Part shown: positions 11,835 to 21,100 of the stretch, piece after piece
Numbering within the stretch: position 1 is the first letter of the stretch
How the letters are laid out: the number at the start of each line of letters is the position of its first letter
Origin: an uncultured Verrucomicrobiota bacterium
GTDB lineage: Bacteria > Verrucomicrobiota > Kiritimatiellia > RFP12 > UBA3636
Length of the DNA stretch: 34,038 bases
Reading direction: 5' to 3'
NCBI GenBank assembly: GCA_949285835.1
Contig: CASEAR010000063.1
Span: 1 to 34,038 of the forward strand
Made by a program: the position numbers and the translations under genes
The notes under the pieces: generated by a model
What the model was told of the DNA's origin: nothing
Database searches by the model: none
What the model saw: the letters and a program-made list of their open reading frames with translations, nothing else

Positions 11835-12404
11835 TCACATTTTCATGCGGCAGCGCCGCATGAAGGATTCGATTTCCGAGACGCGGCGCTGCGCCCACGT
11901 TTCGGGATCCGGATCATACCCGTCAGGGAATTCTATGAGCGTCCCGCCGCATGTTCCGCAGCATCCGCCGGGGAAAGATACAGGCGCGCCGCAGTGCGGA
12001 CACTCCCACATAAGAATTTCGCCGCAGCAAACACAGCGTTTCCCTGCGCCGCAGATGCCGGACGGCATGAAAAGAATTGTGCCGCAGACCGTGTATGGCA
12101 TATTTGACGGACATGAGAAATTGGGACAGAAGCACAGTCTGGCGCAGGAGAGAGCGGTGCTGCCGCCTGTAAGGAGTGCGGACTCTGATTCGTCAGTGAT
12201 GTACGGCGTCACATCTATGCCCAGCGCATCCGCTATTTTTTTTAGCGATGCGTCAGACAAAGCGTCCGCCCGGCCGCACTCAAGCATGCTGACAGCAGAT
12301 TGCTTGCATCCGACCTTGTCGGCCAGTGCCTGCTGGGTCATCCCAGATTTCAGGCGCGCAGAACGAAGAGCTGCCAGAAGCTCTTTTTGTTTTCCTCTTC
12401 TCAT
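11835..12404 (-). CDS. XRE-family regulator with cysteine-rich zinc-ribbon tail
   Basis: A 189-residue protein. Residues about 5-65 form a helix-turn-helix of the Cro/CI type (RSARLKSGMTQQALADKVGC, then KQSAVSMLECGRADALSDASLKKIADALGI in the full chain). The C-terminal part contains around ten cysteines in CxxC pairs (CVCCGE, CPHCGA, CGTCGG), which look like rubredoxin/zinc-ribbon knuckles, and ends in a charged helix. This suggests a metal- or redox-responsive DNA-binding protein. I take the ATG at 12404, because it begins the HTH domain. The frame is open to 12548, but that stretch crosses the palindromic control region. No good ribosome site is seen. It converges on the glycosyltransferase operon. 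Confidence 0.8.
   Translation of the reverse strand: MRRGKQKELLAALRSARLKSGMTQQALADKVGCKQSAVSMLECGRADALSDASLKKIADALGIDVTPYITDESESALLTGGSTALSCARLCFCPNFSCPSNMPYTVCGTILFMPSGICGAGKRCVCCGEILMWECPHCGAPVSFPGGCCGTCGGTLIEFPDGYDPDPETWAQRRVSEIESFMRRCRMKM
11842..11864. repeat. perfect 10-bp hairpin in the regulator's last codons
   Basis: TTCATGCGGC-AGC-GCCGCATGAA lies in the 3' coding end of the XRE gene, 120 bases after the convergent glycosyltransferase stop. No T-run follows on either strand. It may act as a shared 3' stabiliser, or it may simply reflect the Arg/Cys-rich C-terminus. Confidence 0.5.
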
Positions 12405-12439
12405 GGGGGCAAGTATCGCAAAAGACGCAGCTCCTATCA

Positions 12440-12555
12440 ATATCAAGTTATCAACATATAGTTTACATGTTGTTGATAACTTTTGATATCTACAATATAA
12501 CACATTGATAATTATAGTGTTACTACTTATAAACATACTTGATAACAAGTTGTTG
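12440..12555. promoter_or_regulatory. divergent promoter and operator region of the XRE regulator
   Basis: AT-rich in a GC-rich window. AAGTTATCAACA (12445-12456) and TGTTGATAACTT (12471-12482) form a perfect 12-bp inverted repeat with a 14-base centre; outer ATATCA/TGATAT bases extend it with a two-base bulge. Related half-sites follow: TTGATATC near 12484, TTGATAAT at 12505 and TTGATAAC near 12539. A - strand -10, TATAAT, lies at 12511-12516. A + strand promoter TTGATA (12505-12510)-17-TATAAA (12528-12533) overlaps it. The arrangement fits autoregulation of the XRE gene plus control of a rightward transcript. Confidence 0.65.
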
Positions 12556-13786
12556 ATTGGGAATATCCGGCAGTGAGGACGACCGGTCTGCCCGGGATTG
12601 TCTTTTGTGACCTTGTTGCTTTATGGATGCTGCGGGACGGGGGTTGAACGGCGTTTAGTTTTATATCCGCAAGGGGGTGCAAAATGCGGTTTTATTCGGG
12701 TGGTCGTATTTCCCGTTTATGCGGTTTCCTATGAGGAAAGGCTGATAATTACGGTAGGTACGTGGCGCACACTTTTCAGTGCATGTCGCATATCACGGCT
12801 TTTTGAGGTGTGGAGAAAATGGGGGGAATAATCGATTGCAGAGCAGTGCCGGCGCTTGATTGCGTGGAATGTCCCATAAAGCAAGTTTTACGGGACGCAC
12901 ATGGAAATCTGGGGAATAAGCGAAAATGGTAACTTGATGCAGTTTCCTTTTCGAAAGCGTTTCCTGGTCGCGTATATATGGCACTGGATGTGGTCGGTTT
13001 TCCGGACGTATACGGTCCGGATTCGAAATGCCTGACCAGTGATTTGGGGCCTTTTCTGCGGCGATGCGTCATGAAAACCCGGTTGAGGACAGAGAGTCTG
13101 TCCCGGCATACATGGAGCAGTCATGTGTCGGAGTCTGACGTCCAGGAGTTGGCCTTTCGTATATATTTTCTGTCCGTCATGGTTGGGTGAATTGCGGGAG
13201 AAACGTCAACTAATTTTTTTTCAAGGATAGATATTGGTATTCAGGCAGTAAGTGAATAATACGCATTGGGGCTCTTTCCGCCGGGGGATTTTCTCGGCAT
13301 GTTGTTAATGATACTTTCCACTCTTCTGAGTTCTTCGCTGCGGATACGGGTGAAAGTGATCGGACAAAAGAGAGAGATCATGAGTGAAGAGTGGTATCTT
13401 GAAGAAATAATTTTCAGATTTTATTTTCGGCGCCATTGAAGGCGCTATTGGATTTCAAGCATAAATCTTAGAAACCACGACCGCTTATGACGAACTTCAG
13501 GGAATCACAAAACTTACCATGTGCTGAACCTGTACAAGAACTGAGTTTATGCGGTTTCAAAACGGAGAAGAGGCATTATCATATTGACCAAAATAGCATA
13601 TTCCGGATAGAATGGGCAACAGCAATGTGCATGTGAACGGGGACGCCGCGTGCGGGATTCGGCATGCAGGCGGGAGGGCGCGGGATTTTTCGTTCTTTGT
13701 GCCGCCGCTGATCATCGGCGGAAGGGGGCGTTATGTATGCCGGAAGCCGATCGGTTCCGGGGAAAAATTACGGAATAGTGTTTTGT
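12556..13786. other. gene-poor region between the regulator and the secreted-enzyme genes
   Basis: About 1.2 kb. Frames of 60-100 codons on both strands show no recognisable family and none has a convincing start. Held here: one copy of a dispersed repeat (13185-13282), an interrupted inverted repeat GATAC..CCACTCTTC / GAAGAGTGGTATC (13313-13398), a small hairpin GTCCCATAAA..TTTTACGGGAC (12871-12896), and CCGCCG..CGGCGG at 13702-13721 without a T-run. A + strand promoter at 12505-12533 points into it, so a noncoding or very short transcript is possible. Confidence 0.5.
13185..13282. repeat. dispersed repeat, copy 1 (with 33742-33837)
   Basis: About 97 bases similar to 33742-33837. It starts with GGGTGAATTGC, has a 23-base identical core (13229-13251) and an identical TACGCATTGGGGC (13260-13272). 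On the - strand both copies read A-P-M-R-(I/T)-I-H-L-L-P-E-Y-Q-Y-L-S-L, with most differences synonymous. In this copy a run of eight A and a stop codon break the frame soon after. It lies upstream of a secreted-protein gene. Confidence 0.8.
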
Positions 13787-15052
13787 ATGAATATCAGGGT
13801 GTTTAGCAATGTTCCAAGTTTCAAGATGTTCAGCGTAATATTGTTGACGTTGACAGGAGCGGTTTTGACGCGTTCCGAGGCGACGTCGGATTTCAGGTAC
13901 GTTGCCGGTGTTTTCAGCGGCGCATCCCAGAATGCTGTATGGTTTTCCGGATCTGGGGATCCTGTTGACTCCGGTTTTTCTGATCCAGGTTCAAAGGTTT
14001 CCGGCATGGGGGTATGGAAGCAGGAATTGACGGAATGCCTGCCGGGAGCAACTGTGGACGTGTCGCATGTAGTGAAAGCCGGAGTTGGTTTTGTTTCACA
14101 TTGGTGGACAGAATCAGAAGGACTTACCGAAAACGGAAAGAAGGTTCGCGACGAGCTTATTGCAAAAATGAGGAAGTATCCGGAGGCCTACGGTTTTGTC
14201 TGCCATGTTTTGGCATCGGCTGCGTATAACGAGGCTTCTGCCGAACGGTTGAAGACAGAGCTGTCCGGCTACGCGAAGGCTCTTTGCAGCGCTGTGGACA
14301 GTGAATTCGGCGTTGGAGCGAGGACCTTCAGGTTCTGGTGGCTTTCTCCCGGCAACAGATGGGGAGAGCCGCAGTGGGGGCAGGCATCGGCGTCAGAGCG
14401 CAGTGGGGCAGTTCTCAGTCTTGCAAATGAACTGCCTTTTTTTCGGATTGCTCCCGGGGTTATGACCTATGCGATAGGGGACTGGAACAAAAGCGGAGAC
14501 GGCATACACTATACACGTGCGGGCAATCAGCGGGCCGGCCGCCAGCTTGCATTCTCCATGATGCTGGACATGGGAGTGCGTCCGCGAGGTATTTCAAGAG
14601 AACTCAAGGTGCTCTCGGCAGCCAGAGATCAGTCGGATCCCAATGCTGTAATTGTCAAGGTTGCGACGAACGGCGGTGTGCTCCATGCTGATGTCAGATC
14701 CTGCCGCATAGCGGTTTCCGGCGGCGACGGCGTAGGCACCGGGAAGGAAGGAATTCTTTTGTCTTCGGAGTGGAAATGCGAAGTAGACAATTCAACTTCC
14801 GGTTCCGGGTTTTCTACGGTGCGGCTCAGGCACGTGAACCCATTGCCTGATAAGCCGCTGGAGTTCTCGCACACATGGGGCACATGGCATGTCGTCACCC
14901 CGGGACGCCCGGGATATACGGGTGCATTGTCGGTGTGGCATGAGGATGTGGCAGGCGGGGCCGGAATGACTCAGGATTTCAGAGACATACTGCAGGCCGG
15001 ACGGCGTGCGGTGATGACGCTGGGAGAGAGTTTGTCAATACCGGTAAAATGA
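13787..15052 (+). CDS. secreted SGNH-like hydrolase (possible sialate O-acetylesterase relative)
   Basis: A 421-residue exported protein. A basic start and hydrophobic segment (FSVILLTLTGAVLT, about 15-28) form a signal peptide. The block DGIHYTRAGNQRAG with Asp238 and His241 matches the catalytic D-x-x-H of SGNH esterases. Before it, VSHVVKAGVGFVSHWW and a 'YPEAYGFVCH' strand resemble the middle blocks of sialate O-acetylesterase-type enzymes, but their WHQGES motif is absent. Ser47 in SGASQN may take the place of the usual GQSN serine. Residues about 265-421 look like a beta-sandwich. The ATG at 13787 is chosen because it starts the signal peptide; no strong ribosome site is visible. It may remove acyl groups from glycans, or be inactive. 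Confidence 0.6.
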   Translation: MNIRVFSNVPSFKMFSVILLTLTGAVLTRSEATSDFRYVAGVFSGASQNAVWFSGSGDPVDSGFSDPGSKVSGMGVWKQELTECLPGATVDVSHVVKAGVGFVSHWWTESEGLTENGKKVRDELIAKMRKYPEAYGFVCHVLASAAYNEASAERLKTELSGYAKALCSAVDSEFGVGARTFRFWWLSPGNRWGEPQWGQASASERSGAVLSLANELPFFRIAPGVMTYAIGDWNKSGDGIHYTRAGNQRAGRQLAFSMMLDMGVRPRGISRELKVLSAARDQSDPNAVIVKVATNGGVLHADVRSCRIAVSGGDGVGTGKEGILLSSEWKCEVDNSTSGSGFSTVRLRHVNPLPDKPLEFSHTWGTWHVVTPGRPGYTGALSVWHEDVAGGAGMTQDFRDILQAGRRAVMTLGESLSIPVK

Positions 15053-15155
15053 CGCTAAGTCATGTCGTTGAGGTTCGCTTTGCATTCGGCCAAGTAATTG
15101 CACTATTCGATAAAACGGAAGATAGACAGGAAGTCTTGTCATTAAGTTTCACAGC

Positions 15156-17819
15156 ATGAAAATCAGCGGATTGTTTCTGTTGTCATTGGCCGCAGCGGGC
15201 GTGTTATGCCGCGGAGAAACACCGGCGAACAGGGTTTACGGGCCATGGAGATCCAGCCGTATCGGCGGCGGCGGATATGTTCAGACTGCCTCCTTTTCAA
15301 AAGCGGATCCGGGGCGGATATATCTGGCGTCGGATGTGGGAGGCTTCTTCCGTACGGATGACGGCGGCGTGACGTGGCGCATGCTTCACGGTGCGCTTCC
15401 TCCGGGGGAAGGATCCTCTCAGATACGCGGAATACTCGCGCACCCGTCTCGGAAGGACACGTTTCTTGTTGCGGCCGGTTCCGCGTGGGACAGCCCGCGC
15501 GGGATTTACAGGTCGGATGACGCCGGGAATTCGTTTGTTTTGACTCTGAAGTGCAGGTTTGAGGGCAATGACTGCACCCGTTCCGCCGGATTTGTGATTG
15601 CGTCTGATCCATCGTGTCCGGAGCGGGTTTATGCGGCTCCGGTGGGGGATGGTGTTTTTCGTTCGGATGATTTCGGTAAAACCTGGAGCAGCATAGGTCT
15701 CGAGTGCGTCTATCCCAAGGACCTGGTGGTGGACAGATCCAATCCGCTCAGGATATGGGTTAATGCGGCGGATAAGGGAAGCAGGACGTATTCGGATTGC
15801 GGAGTCAAAAAGAATTTTCGTCACGGCCTGTTCATGACGGAGAACGGAGGGGAGGAGTGGATTTGCGTCAACGATTCAGAAGTGCCGGATGAAATGGTGC
15901 AGGATCCGGTGAATCCGCAAGTGCTGCATGGGACTTTCCGCATGGTACCGCAGCTGCGACGCTCTTTTGATAACGGGAGGACATGGTCCGCGTACGACAA
16001 TCCGGAGATTTTTCCCAGACCCGGCGATGCTCGCGCAGACGGGACGTATGCGGCGCTGGCTGCCGGGCAGGACTTTATCATTGCCGCCGGACATGGGGGG
16101 AATTTTTACAGGCTTGAGGCTAACGGCGGCGCGTGGTCTAAACTTCCGGCTCCCGTGATTAACGAAGGGGACTGGTTTGCCGCGGCGACGAACCGGATTG
16201 AGCGGCACTTTGGATCCGCACTCGGGTTTGCTGCAGTTTCTCCGCACGATGCGGACAGATGGCTGTTTACCGACTGGTATGCGTGCTACATCTCGCCGGA
16301 TTCGGGAAAGACGTGGAATTTGTCGGTTGACGGCATAGAGATGACGGTGCTGCACTGTCTGGCGCAGGATCCGTCCAGACCCATGCGGGTTCATGCCGGT
16401 ATGGCTGACGTCGGATATTTTCGTTCAGACGATGGAGCTGAAACTTTTCCGCTGTGGGGCCGGCACGGTAAGATCAGCAATAACATAAAGCACATATCGG
16501 TCTGTCAAAGTGAGCCGGATTCGGTGTACGCTGTAGGCCCGGCGACGTGGAAGTGGTGTGCAAATCAGACCTTTTATTCGGCAGACGGCGGGGCAATGTG
16601 GAGACGGCCTCTTCAGCGCGGTCTTCCGAATCTGGATGACGGGCGCAATCTCAGGTGCAACACGATATGCGTCAGCCCGTCGAGACCAAACGAAGTGTAT
16701 CTTGTCGTTTCCGGCGTCGTAAGGCCGGGGGAGGGCGGAGTGTACCGTTCCGCCGATTACGGGGACAGCTGGGAGTGGATGGGGAACGGGCTTCCGGAAA
16801 CGGAGCTGTTCCGGTCGGACATATGGGTCTCGGGGCCGGAGCTGGCTGTGTCTTCGGACGGTTCCGCTGTGGCGATGTCAAACGACAGCGGGCGAGGGTT
16901 TGTGTACGATCCCGCAGAAAAAAGGTGGACGGAAATTGATTTGCCGTCCGCAGCGAACTGCGTTGCGGCGGATCTGCTCGTTCCGGGGAGATTCTACTGC
17001 GCGCTCAAGGGCGCGGGACTTTTCCGTTCTGATGACGGCGGCCGTTCGTGGAAGAACATTTTTGGCGGGTTTGCGGCGTATGTAGCTTCTGACGCTGCGA
17101 AGACGGGCAGGATAGCCGTTTCGTCCGGCAGCGAATATTATGTATCCGAAGATGCGGGAGAGACGTGGGTGGAAATACCGGAAGGTCTGCCGTTCCGGCA
17201 TTTCCGAAATGTTTTATGTTTTGCCGGGGACCGTCTGGTTTGCGGCACCGGCGGTTCCGGTATATTCTGGACCTGCATTTCCGGGCTCTCCGGCCGGAGG
17301 ACGGCGCGTTCCAACGGCGCTTTCTTTGGCATGGTTTCCGGCGGTAGGAAGGACGAGGGCGGTCTGCTGTCCAACGGAAGCATGGCGGCCGGCGGTGAGA
17401 AGCCTTTAGGATGGAGTATTTTCAATGCCGTTCCGGGGAAGCGTGAAATGTCCTCCGACAGCGCAAAATTCGTCTCACCACCCGCGTCAATGTGCATTAA
17501 AGTCGACGGTGGAGAAGCTGCTGTAAACCGCCGTCTGGACGGCAATCAGTCCGGAAAGCTTTTGAAAGTTGAATGCAGTGTCTTTCTGGAGGAAGGGATA
17601 GAGTCTGCCGGGATTGTGCTGCAGTGTTTTGATTCGGATTGGAAACAGATTGCGTGGAAACAGTCTGCGGGCACTTCCGAGAAGGGGAAATGGGTTCGTC
17701 TCAGCGGAACGGCGGAAATACCAGGCGGAGCCGGCAACGTCATGTTTACGCTCACCGCGAAGGGCCGCGGCAGGGTATGGGCGGATGACGCTTTCGCGTC
17801 GGTTTTGCCAAGAGACTGA
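15156..17819 (+). CDS. secreted Asp-box (BNR) propeller glycosidase-like protein
   Basis: An 887-residue exported protein. Residues 1-20 are a signal peptide; the Cys at 19 lacks a lipobox. About eleven Asp-box motifs of the type S-x-D-x-G-x-T-W recur, among them RTDDGGVTW, RSDDAGNSF, RSDDFGKTW, RSFDNGRTW, SPDSGKTW, RSADYGDSW and RSDDGGRSW. These indicate a beta-propeller of the sialidase/GH74 (xyloglucanase-like) kind spanning about 30-720. The two-lobe length fits GH74-type double propellers better than sialidases. The final 150 residues (NGSMAAGGEKPLGW...RVWADDAFASVLP) resemble a CBM4/9-type jelly roll for carbohydrate binding. I could not place the catalytic acids with certainty. It follows the SGNH gene by 103 bases on the same strand and may be co-expressed. 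Confidence 0.8.
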   Translation: MKISGLFLLSLAAAGVLCRGETPANRVYGPWRSSRIGGGGYVQTASFSKADPGRIYLASDVGGFFRTDDGGVTWRMLHGALPPGEGSSQIRGILAHPSRKDTFLVAAGSAWDSPRGIYRSDDAGNSFVLTLKCRFEGNDCTRSAGFVIASDPSCPERVYAAPVGDGVFRSDDFGKTWSSIGLECVYPKDLVVDRSNPLRIWVNAADKGSRTYSDCGVKKNFRHGLFMTENGGEEWICVNDSEVPDEMVQDPVNPQVLHGTFRMVPQLRRSFDNGRTWSAYDNPEIFPRPGDARADGTYAALAAGQDFIIAAGHGGNFYRLEANGGAWSKLPAPVINEGDWFAAATNRIERHFGSALGFAAVSPHDADRWLFTDWYACYISPDSGKTWNLSVDGIEMTVLHCLAQDPSRPMRVHAGMADVGYFRSDDGAETFPLWGRHGKISNNIKHISVCQSEPDSVYAVGPATWKWCANQTFYSADGGAMWRRPLQRGLPNLDDGRNLRCNTICVSPSRPNEVYLVVSGVVRPGEGGVYRSADYGDSWEWMGNGLPETELFRSDIWVSGPELAVSSDGSAVAMSNDSGRGFVYDPAEKRWTEIDLPSAANCVAADLLVPGRFYCALKGAGLFRSDDGGRSWKNIFGGFAAYVASDAAKTGRIAVSSGSEYYVSEDAGETWVEIPEGLPFRHFRNVLCFAGDRLVCGTGGSGIFWTCISGLSGRRTARSNGAFFGMVSGGRKDEGGLLSNGSMAAGGEKPLGWSIFNAVPGKREMSSDSAKFVSPPASMCIKVDGGEAAVNRRLDGNQSGKLLKVECSVFLEEGIESAGIVLQCFDSDWKQIAWKQSAGTSEKGKWVRLSGTAEIPGGAGNVMFTLTAKGRGRVWADDAFASVLPRD

Positions 17820-18151
17820 ACGATCCGGGCAAAGAGTTGTGCCTTTGAGAAACGGTACTTTTTGTCGTGATTGAAACTGTTTTATCATAAACAAGAACTT
17901 TTAGAGCAGTGGAAGTATTAGTTGGGCAGTTCTGTTTCAATTTGACCAGTCGCGCACATTAAGACTCATTTTCAGAAGTCTTGTCCGTTCGTCTCAAACG
18001 GCGGAGCCGGGGGCGGCGTATTTTCCCGCGGCTCCGCATTGCTGCATGCAGTGATACTTCACATGAAAGAGACCGGTTGAGCTGTGCTGTATTGTGTTGA
18101 GCTGTGCTGTGTATACAACCGGTTGAGCTGTGCTGTGCAGAAGATTGCGTG
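17820..18151. other. spacer between convergent genes, with short repeats
   Basis: 332 bases between two converging genes. It holds a GGAGCCG..CGGCTCC hairpin near 18003-18036, which lacks a T-run on either strand but could end both transcripts. It also holds three copies of TTGAGCTGTGCTGT (18077-18136). No gene is seen. Confidence 0.6.
18077..18136 (+). repeat. three near-tandem TTGAGCTGTGCTGT repeats
   Basis: TTGAGCTGTGCTGT occurs at 18077-18090, 18097-18110 and 18123-18136, at spacings of 20 and 26 bases. The first and third copies are preceded by ACCGG, and the third sits in a CAACCGGTTG palindrome (18116-18125). It lies immediately past the stop of the - strand fusion gene. Confidence 0.75.
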
Positions 18152-21100
18152 TTATTTGCTGCCGTTTTCCGGGGTCCACTCTATGAGTCGCACGCCGTAC
18201 GGTTCCATTTTGAAACTCCCGGAGTCCGAAATCGGCTCGCCGGAAATAAGGTCGACGCCTTTCTTCATCTTTACATTGAACACCGGCGCGATGTCGAATT
18301 CCTTGTTCCCGATTTCATTGACAATGCGCGTCAGGTATACGCGGCGTCCGTCCGGAGCCGTCCATGGTACGGTGAGGGCCTCGCAGCCGGATATTGAAAG
18401 CGGCGGGGGATCTGTTTCGACGGAGGCGGCCGCTTCAAACCACGGTTTCATTATCTCGTAGTACTTTTCTTTAAGTTTGTCTCCGTTTTTGCCGATTGCG
18501 TCAATGTCTTCCTGTGTAAGCAGGATTGACGGGTCAGGGAACTTCCAGACTGTACCGGCTCCCAGATTAAATTTTACGCAGCCCGGTACTCCGTCTATCG
18601 GACTTACGGAATTCTGAGGCGGAGCGAGCCAGGGAACCTCCCTGTCGCGGCCGGACGGTTCTTTCAACAGGCTGTCGCCGATAATGACGGCCGTCCCTCC
18701 GCTGCGTATCCACGATTCGACGCCCGCGACGGTGCTTTCGCGCGCATATTCTGCACGGGGCAGCACAAGGATGTCGTATTTGTATTCATTGAGTCTGCCG
18801 GCATTGAGCCGTTTCTCCGTGACATAGTCCACGGCGTAGTTCATGTCTTTGATTATGTTTACAGCGGGGGTATGCACTTCGAAATACCTGCCGGCTCTCG
18901 GGAGGACGGGATCCGGGTAGAGGACGACGAACGGGGATCTGGGCATTTTCTGGAATGCCATCACCTGCGGCAGCAGCCGCTGAATGTTGTATGCTGCAAG
19001 CGCATTTTCGTGCAGTCCGGATGTTCTTGAGATAGCCTGGGCGAATGAATCTTTGGGATGCCAGGCCCAGATGTCGATGCCGGCAAGTCCCATGAACGCG
19101 CCTTTCCAGATATCCACGCGGGCGCGCTCGCCGCCGCCTTTGAACTCGAGGTTCACCATTGGTTTTTCGGGAGACAGGCAGCGCAGCCAGTCATAGTACG
19201 GTTTTGCAAAATTCAGCGTGCCTGAGTCCATGCCTGCGATTTCGCTCATGTCCGTCACGCCTTCCTGATCGACATTGAACGGCGGGCAGAACCAGCCCAT
19301 CTGCATATTGTTCAATTTGACTTCCACAGGTACAGTTGGGTCGTAGCGCCGTATTATTGACTTCTGCCATTTGAAGTGTTCGGTTAGGCGGTTCAGGTTG
19401 AACCACCAGTAGTCCGTCTGCCTCGGCGAAACCTCCTGAGTCCATGAGAAGTCCGGATTTATGTCTTCAGCGGAAGCGTAGCTTGTGCCCCACGCCTCGT
19501 TGATCTGCTCAATTGAACCGTACCGTTCGAGCATGAGTTTCCTGAAAAGAGCCTTTGACCTCTCGCCGTAATTCAGGTACCCTGGTTCGTTGGCGAGCCA
19601 TATTGAGTTTATCGCGGGGTGTCCGGCCACCTGCTGCATGGCGATCTCCAGATAACTCTTTATGAACTCATTTGCGTCGGGATCCTCAATGTCGTAGTTG
19701 TACATGCCGGCCATGCTTCCGCCCTTGAGCACGGCGCCGGGGTGGTCATCGAAAAACCATCCCGGGATGCTGCCGGTGGTGAGTCCCAGGTCCACCTTTA
19801 TTCCAAGGCGGCTGCATTCATTGAGAAAGTTGGTCATTACGGTGAGCGGGCCTTTGTTGAAGTCGGACACGCGGAGCGGGCCGTCTTCCCTTTTATTCTT
19901 TCCGAACACGCTGTCGGGTGCGGTACTCACATGCACGAGGTTGAATCCCATATTCCGCATTTTTTCCAATTCCGGAAGGAACGCGAAAACGCAGTGTCCT
20001 ATCATGAAGACAGGGGTGTCTCCGTCCCAGAAATATCCGTCCCGCAGACTCAGACGTCCGGCCGGGCGCGGCATTATATCGGCGTTTACGCCGCTGTCCG
20101 GGTCGGCAATAAGCGCCAGCAGCTGCGCTTTCGTTTTCGGCACCTGAGCGGCGCAGTACGCGTGATTCTGTCCAATGAGTTCGTATTCGAAACAGTCAAT
20201 GCGCGACTGTAGCTGTCTGACGGTCTCACGCATTGCCTGAATCATCAGCCCCGGGAGAGAGCAGTCCGCCCCGGCGGCGACGGCTTTCTCTTCGAGTTCA
20301 AGTAGTTCGTCAAGCCATGTTCTAATGTCCTGTGCCCAGGATTCGGCGGTTTCCCTGCTGACTATCTTTATTCCGCCGGCGAGGTAAATCTGTTCGATAT
20401 TTTCGGCCGGGGTTTCATATCTGCCGATTGTTTCACCATCGGCATTGTAAATTGTGATTACGGGGAGGTACCAGCCGTTTTCCAGTCCTCCGTCCGAAGT
20501 CTTCCACTCGGCTGACATGGAATACGTGCCCATTTTCTCAAGCGGAGCCTTAAGGATCTTGACAGATTCCTTGAGTGTGTCCATGTTGCGCAGCGCGATA
20601 TGGACAGTTCCGTCCTTATGCAGATCCACGGGCAGTTTGTACGTGAAAACGACTTTTTTCTGAAGCGCGCTGCTTGTTTCGGAGAGTTTGCGCACGTTGA
20701 TGTCAATATTGAAGTCCTCCGGGCGCCATCCGCGTTCTTTCCAGCCGCAGTCGAAGATGACGAACGGCTCTCCCGACGAGATTTGCCGTGCGGCGTCTCC
20801 CCATACGGATGCGGAACCGGCGGAGTTTCCTGCGATCATAAAGTATTTCGGGTCTTTGGATGCAGTCCGCAGGATCATACCCGCCAATTCGTCTGGTTTT
20901 CGCTCCGTTCCGGGGAGTTTTACTTCGGTCAGCCCCGTTTTTGCGTCGTATTTTGCGGAGGCGGGCCACACGCTGCGCGCGGCGGTTCGCATTTCCGGAG
21001 CGGAGCCAGTGTTCCCGGAACCTATTGTCCAGCCGCCGGAAACGATGGAGTTTATGCACACGTTTGTATCTCCGGCCAGACCGCTCAGGTTCCCGTCGGG

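Noticed and set aside
12598-13190. Small + and - frames in the region after the XRE gene
   Set aside because: Weak starts and no recognisable motif; kept only as a possible target of the rightward promoter.
15156-15220. Lipoprotein signal in the Asp-box protein
   Set aside because: The residue before Cys19 is Leu, not Gly/Ala/Ser, so no proper lipobox; an ordinary signal peptide is more likely.
18116-18125. CAACCGGTTG as a LacI operator
   Set aside because: It lies downstream of both flanking genes, far from any promoter I can see.
18077-18136. CRISPR array
   Set aside because: Only three 14-base units with unequal 6-12 base gaps and no cas genes.
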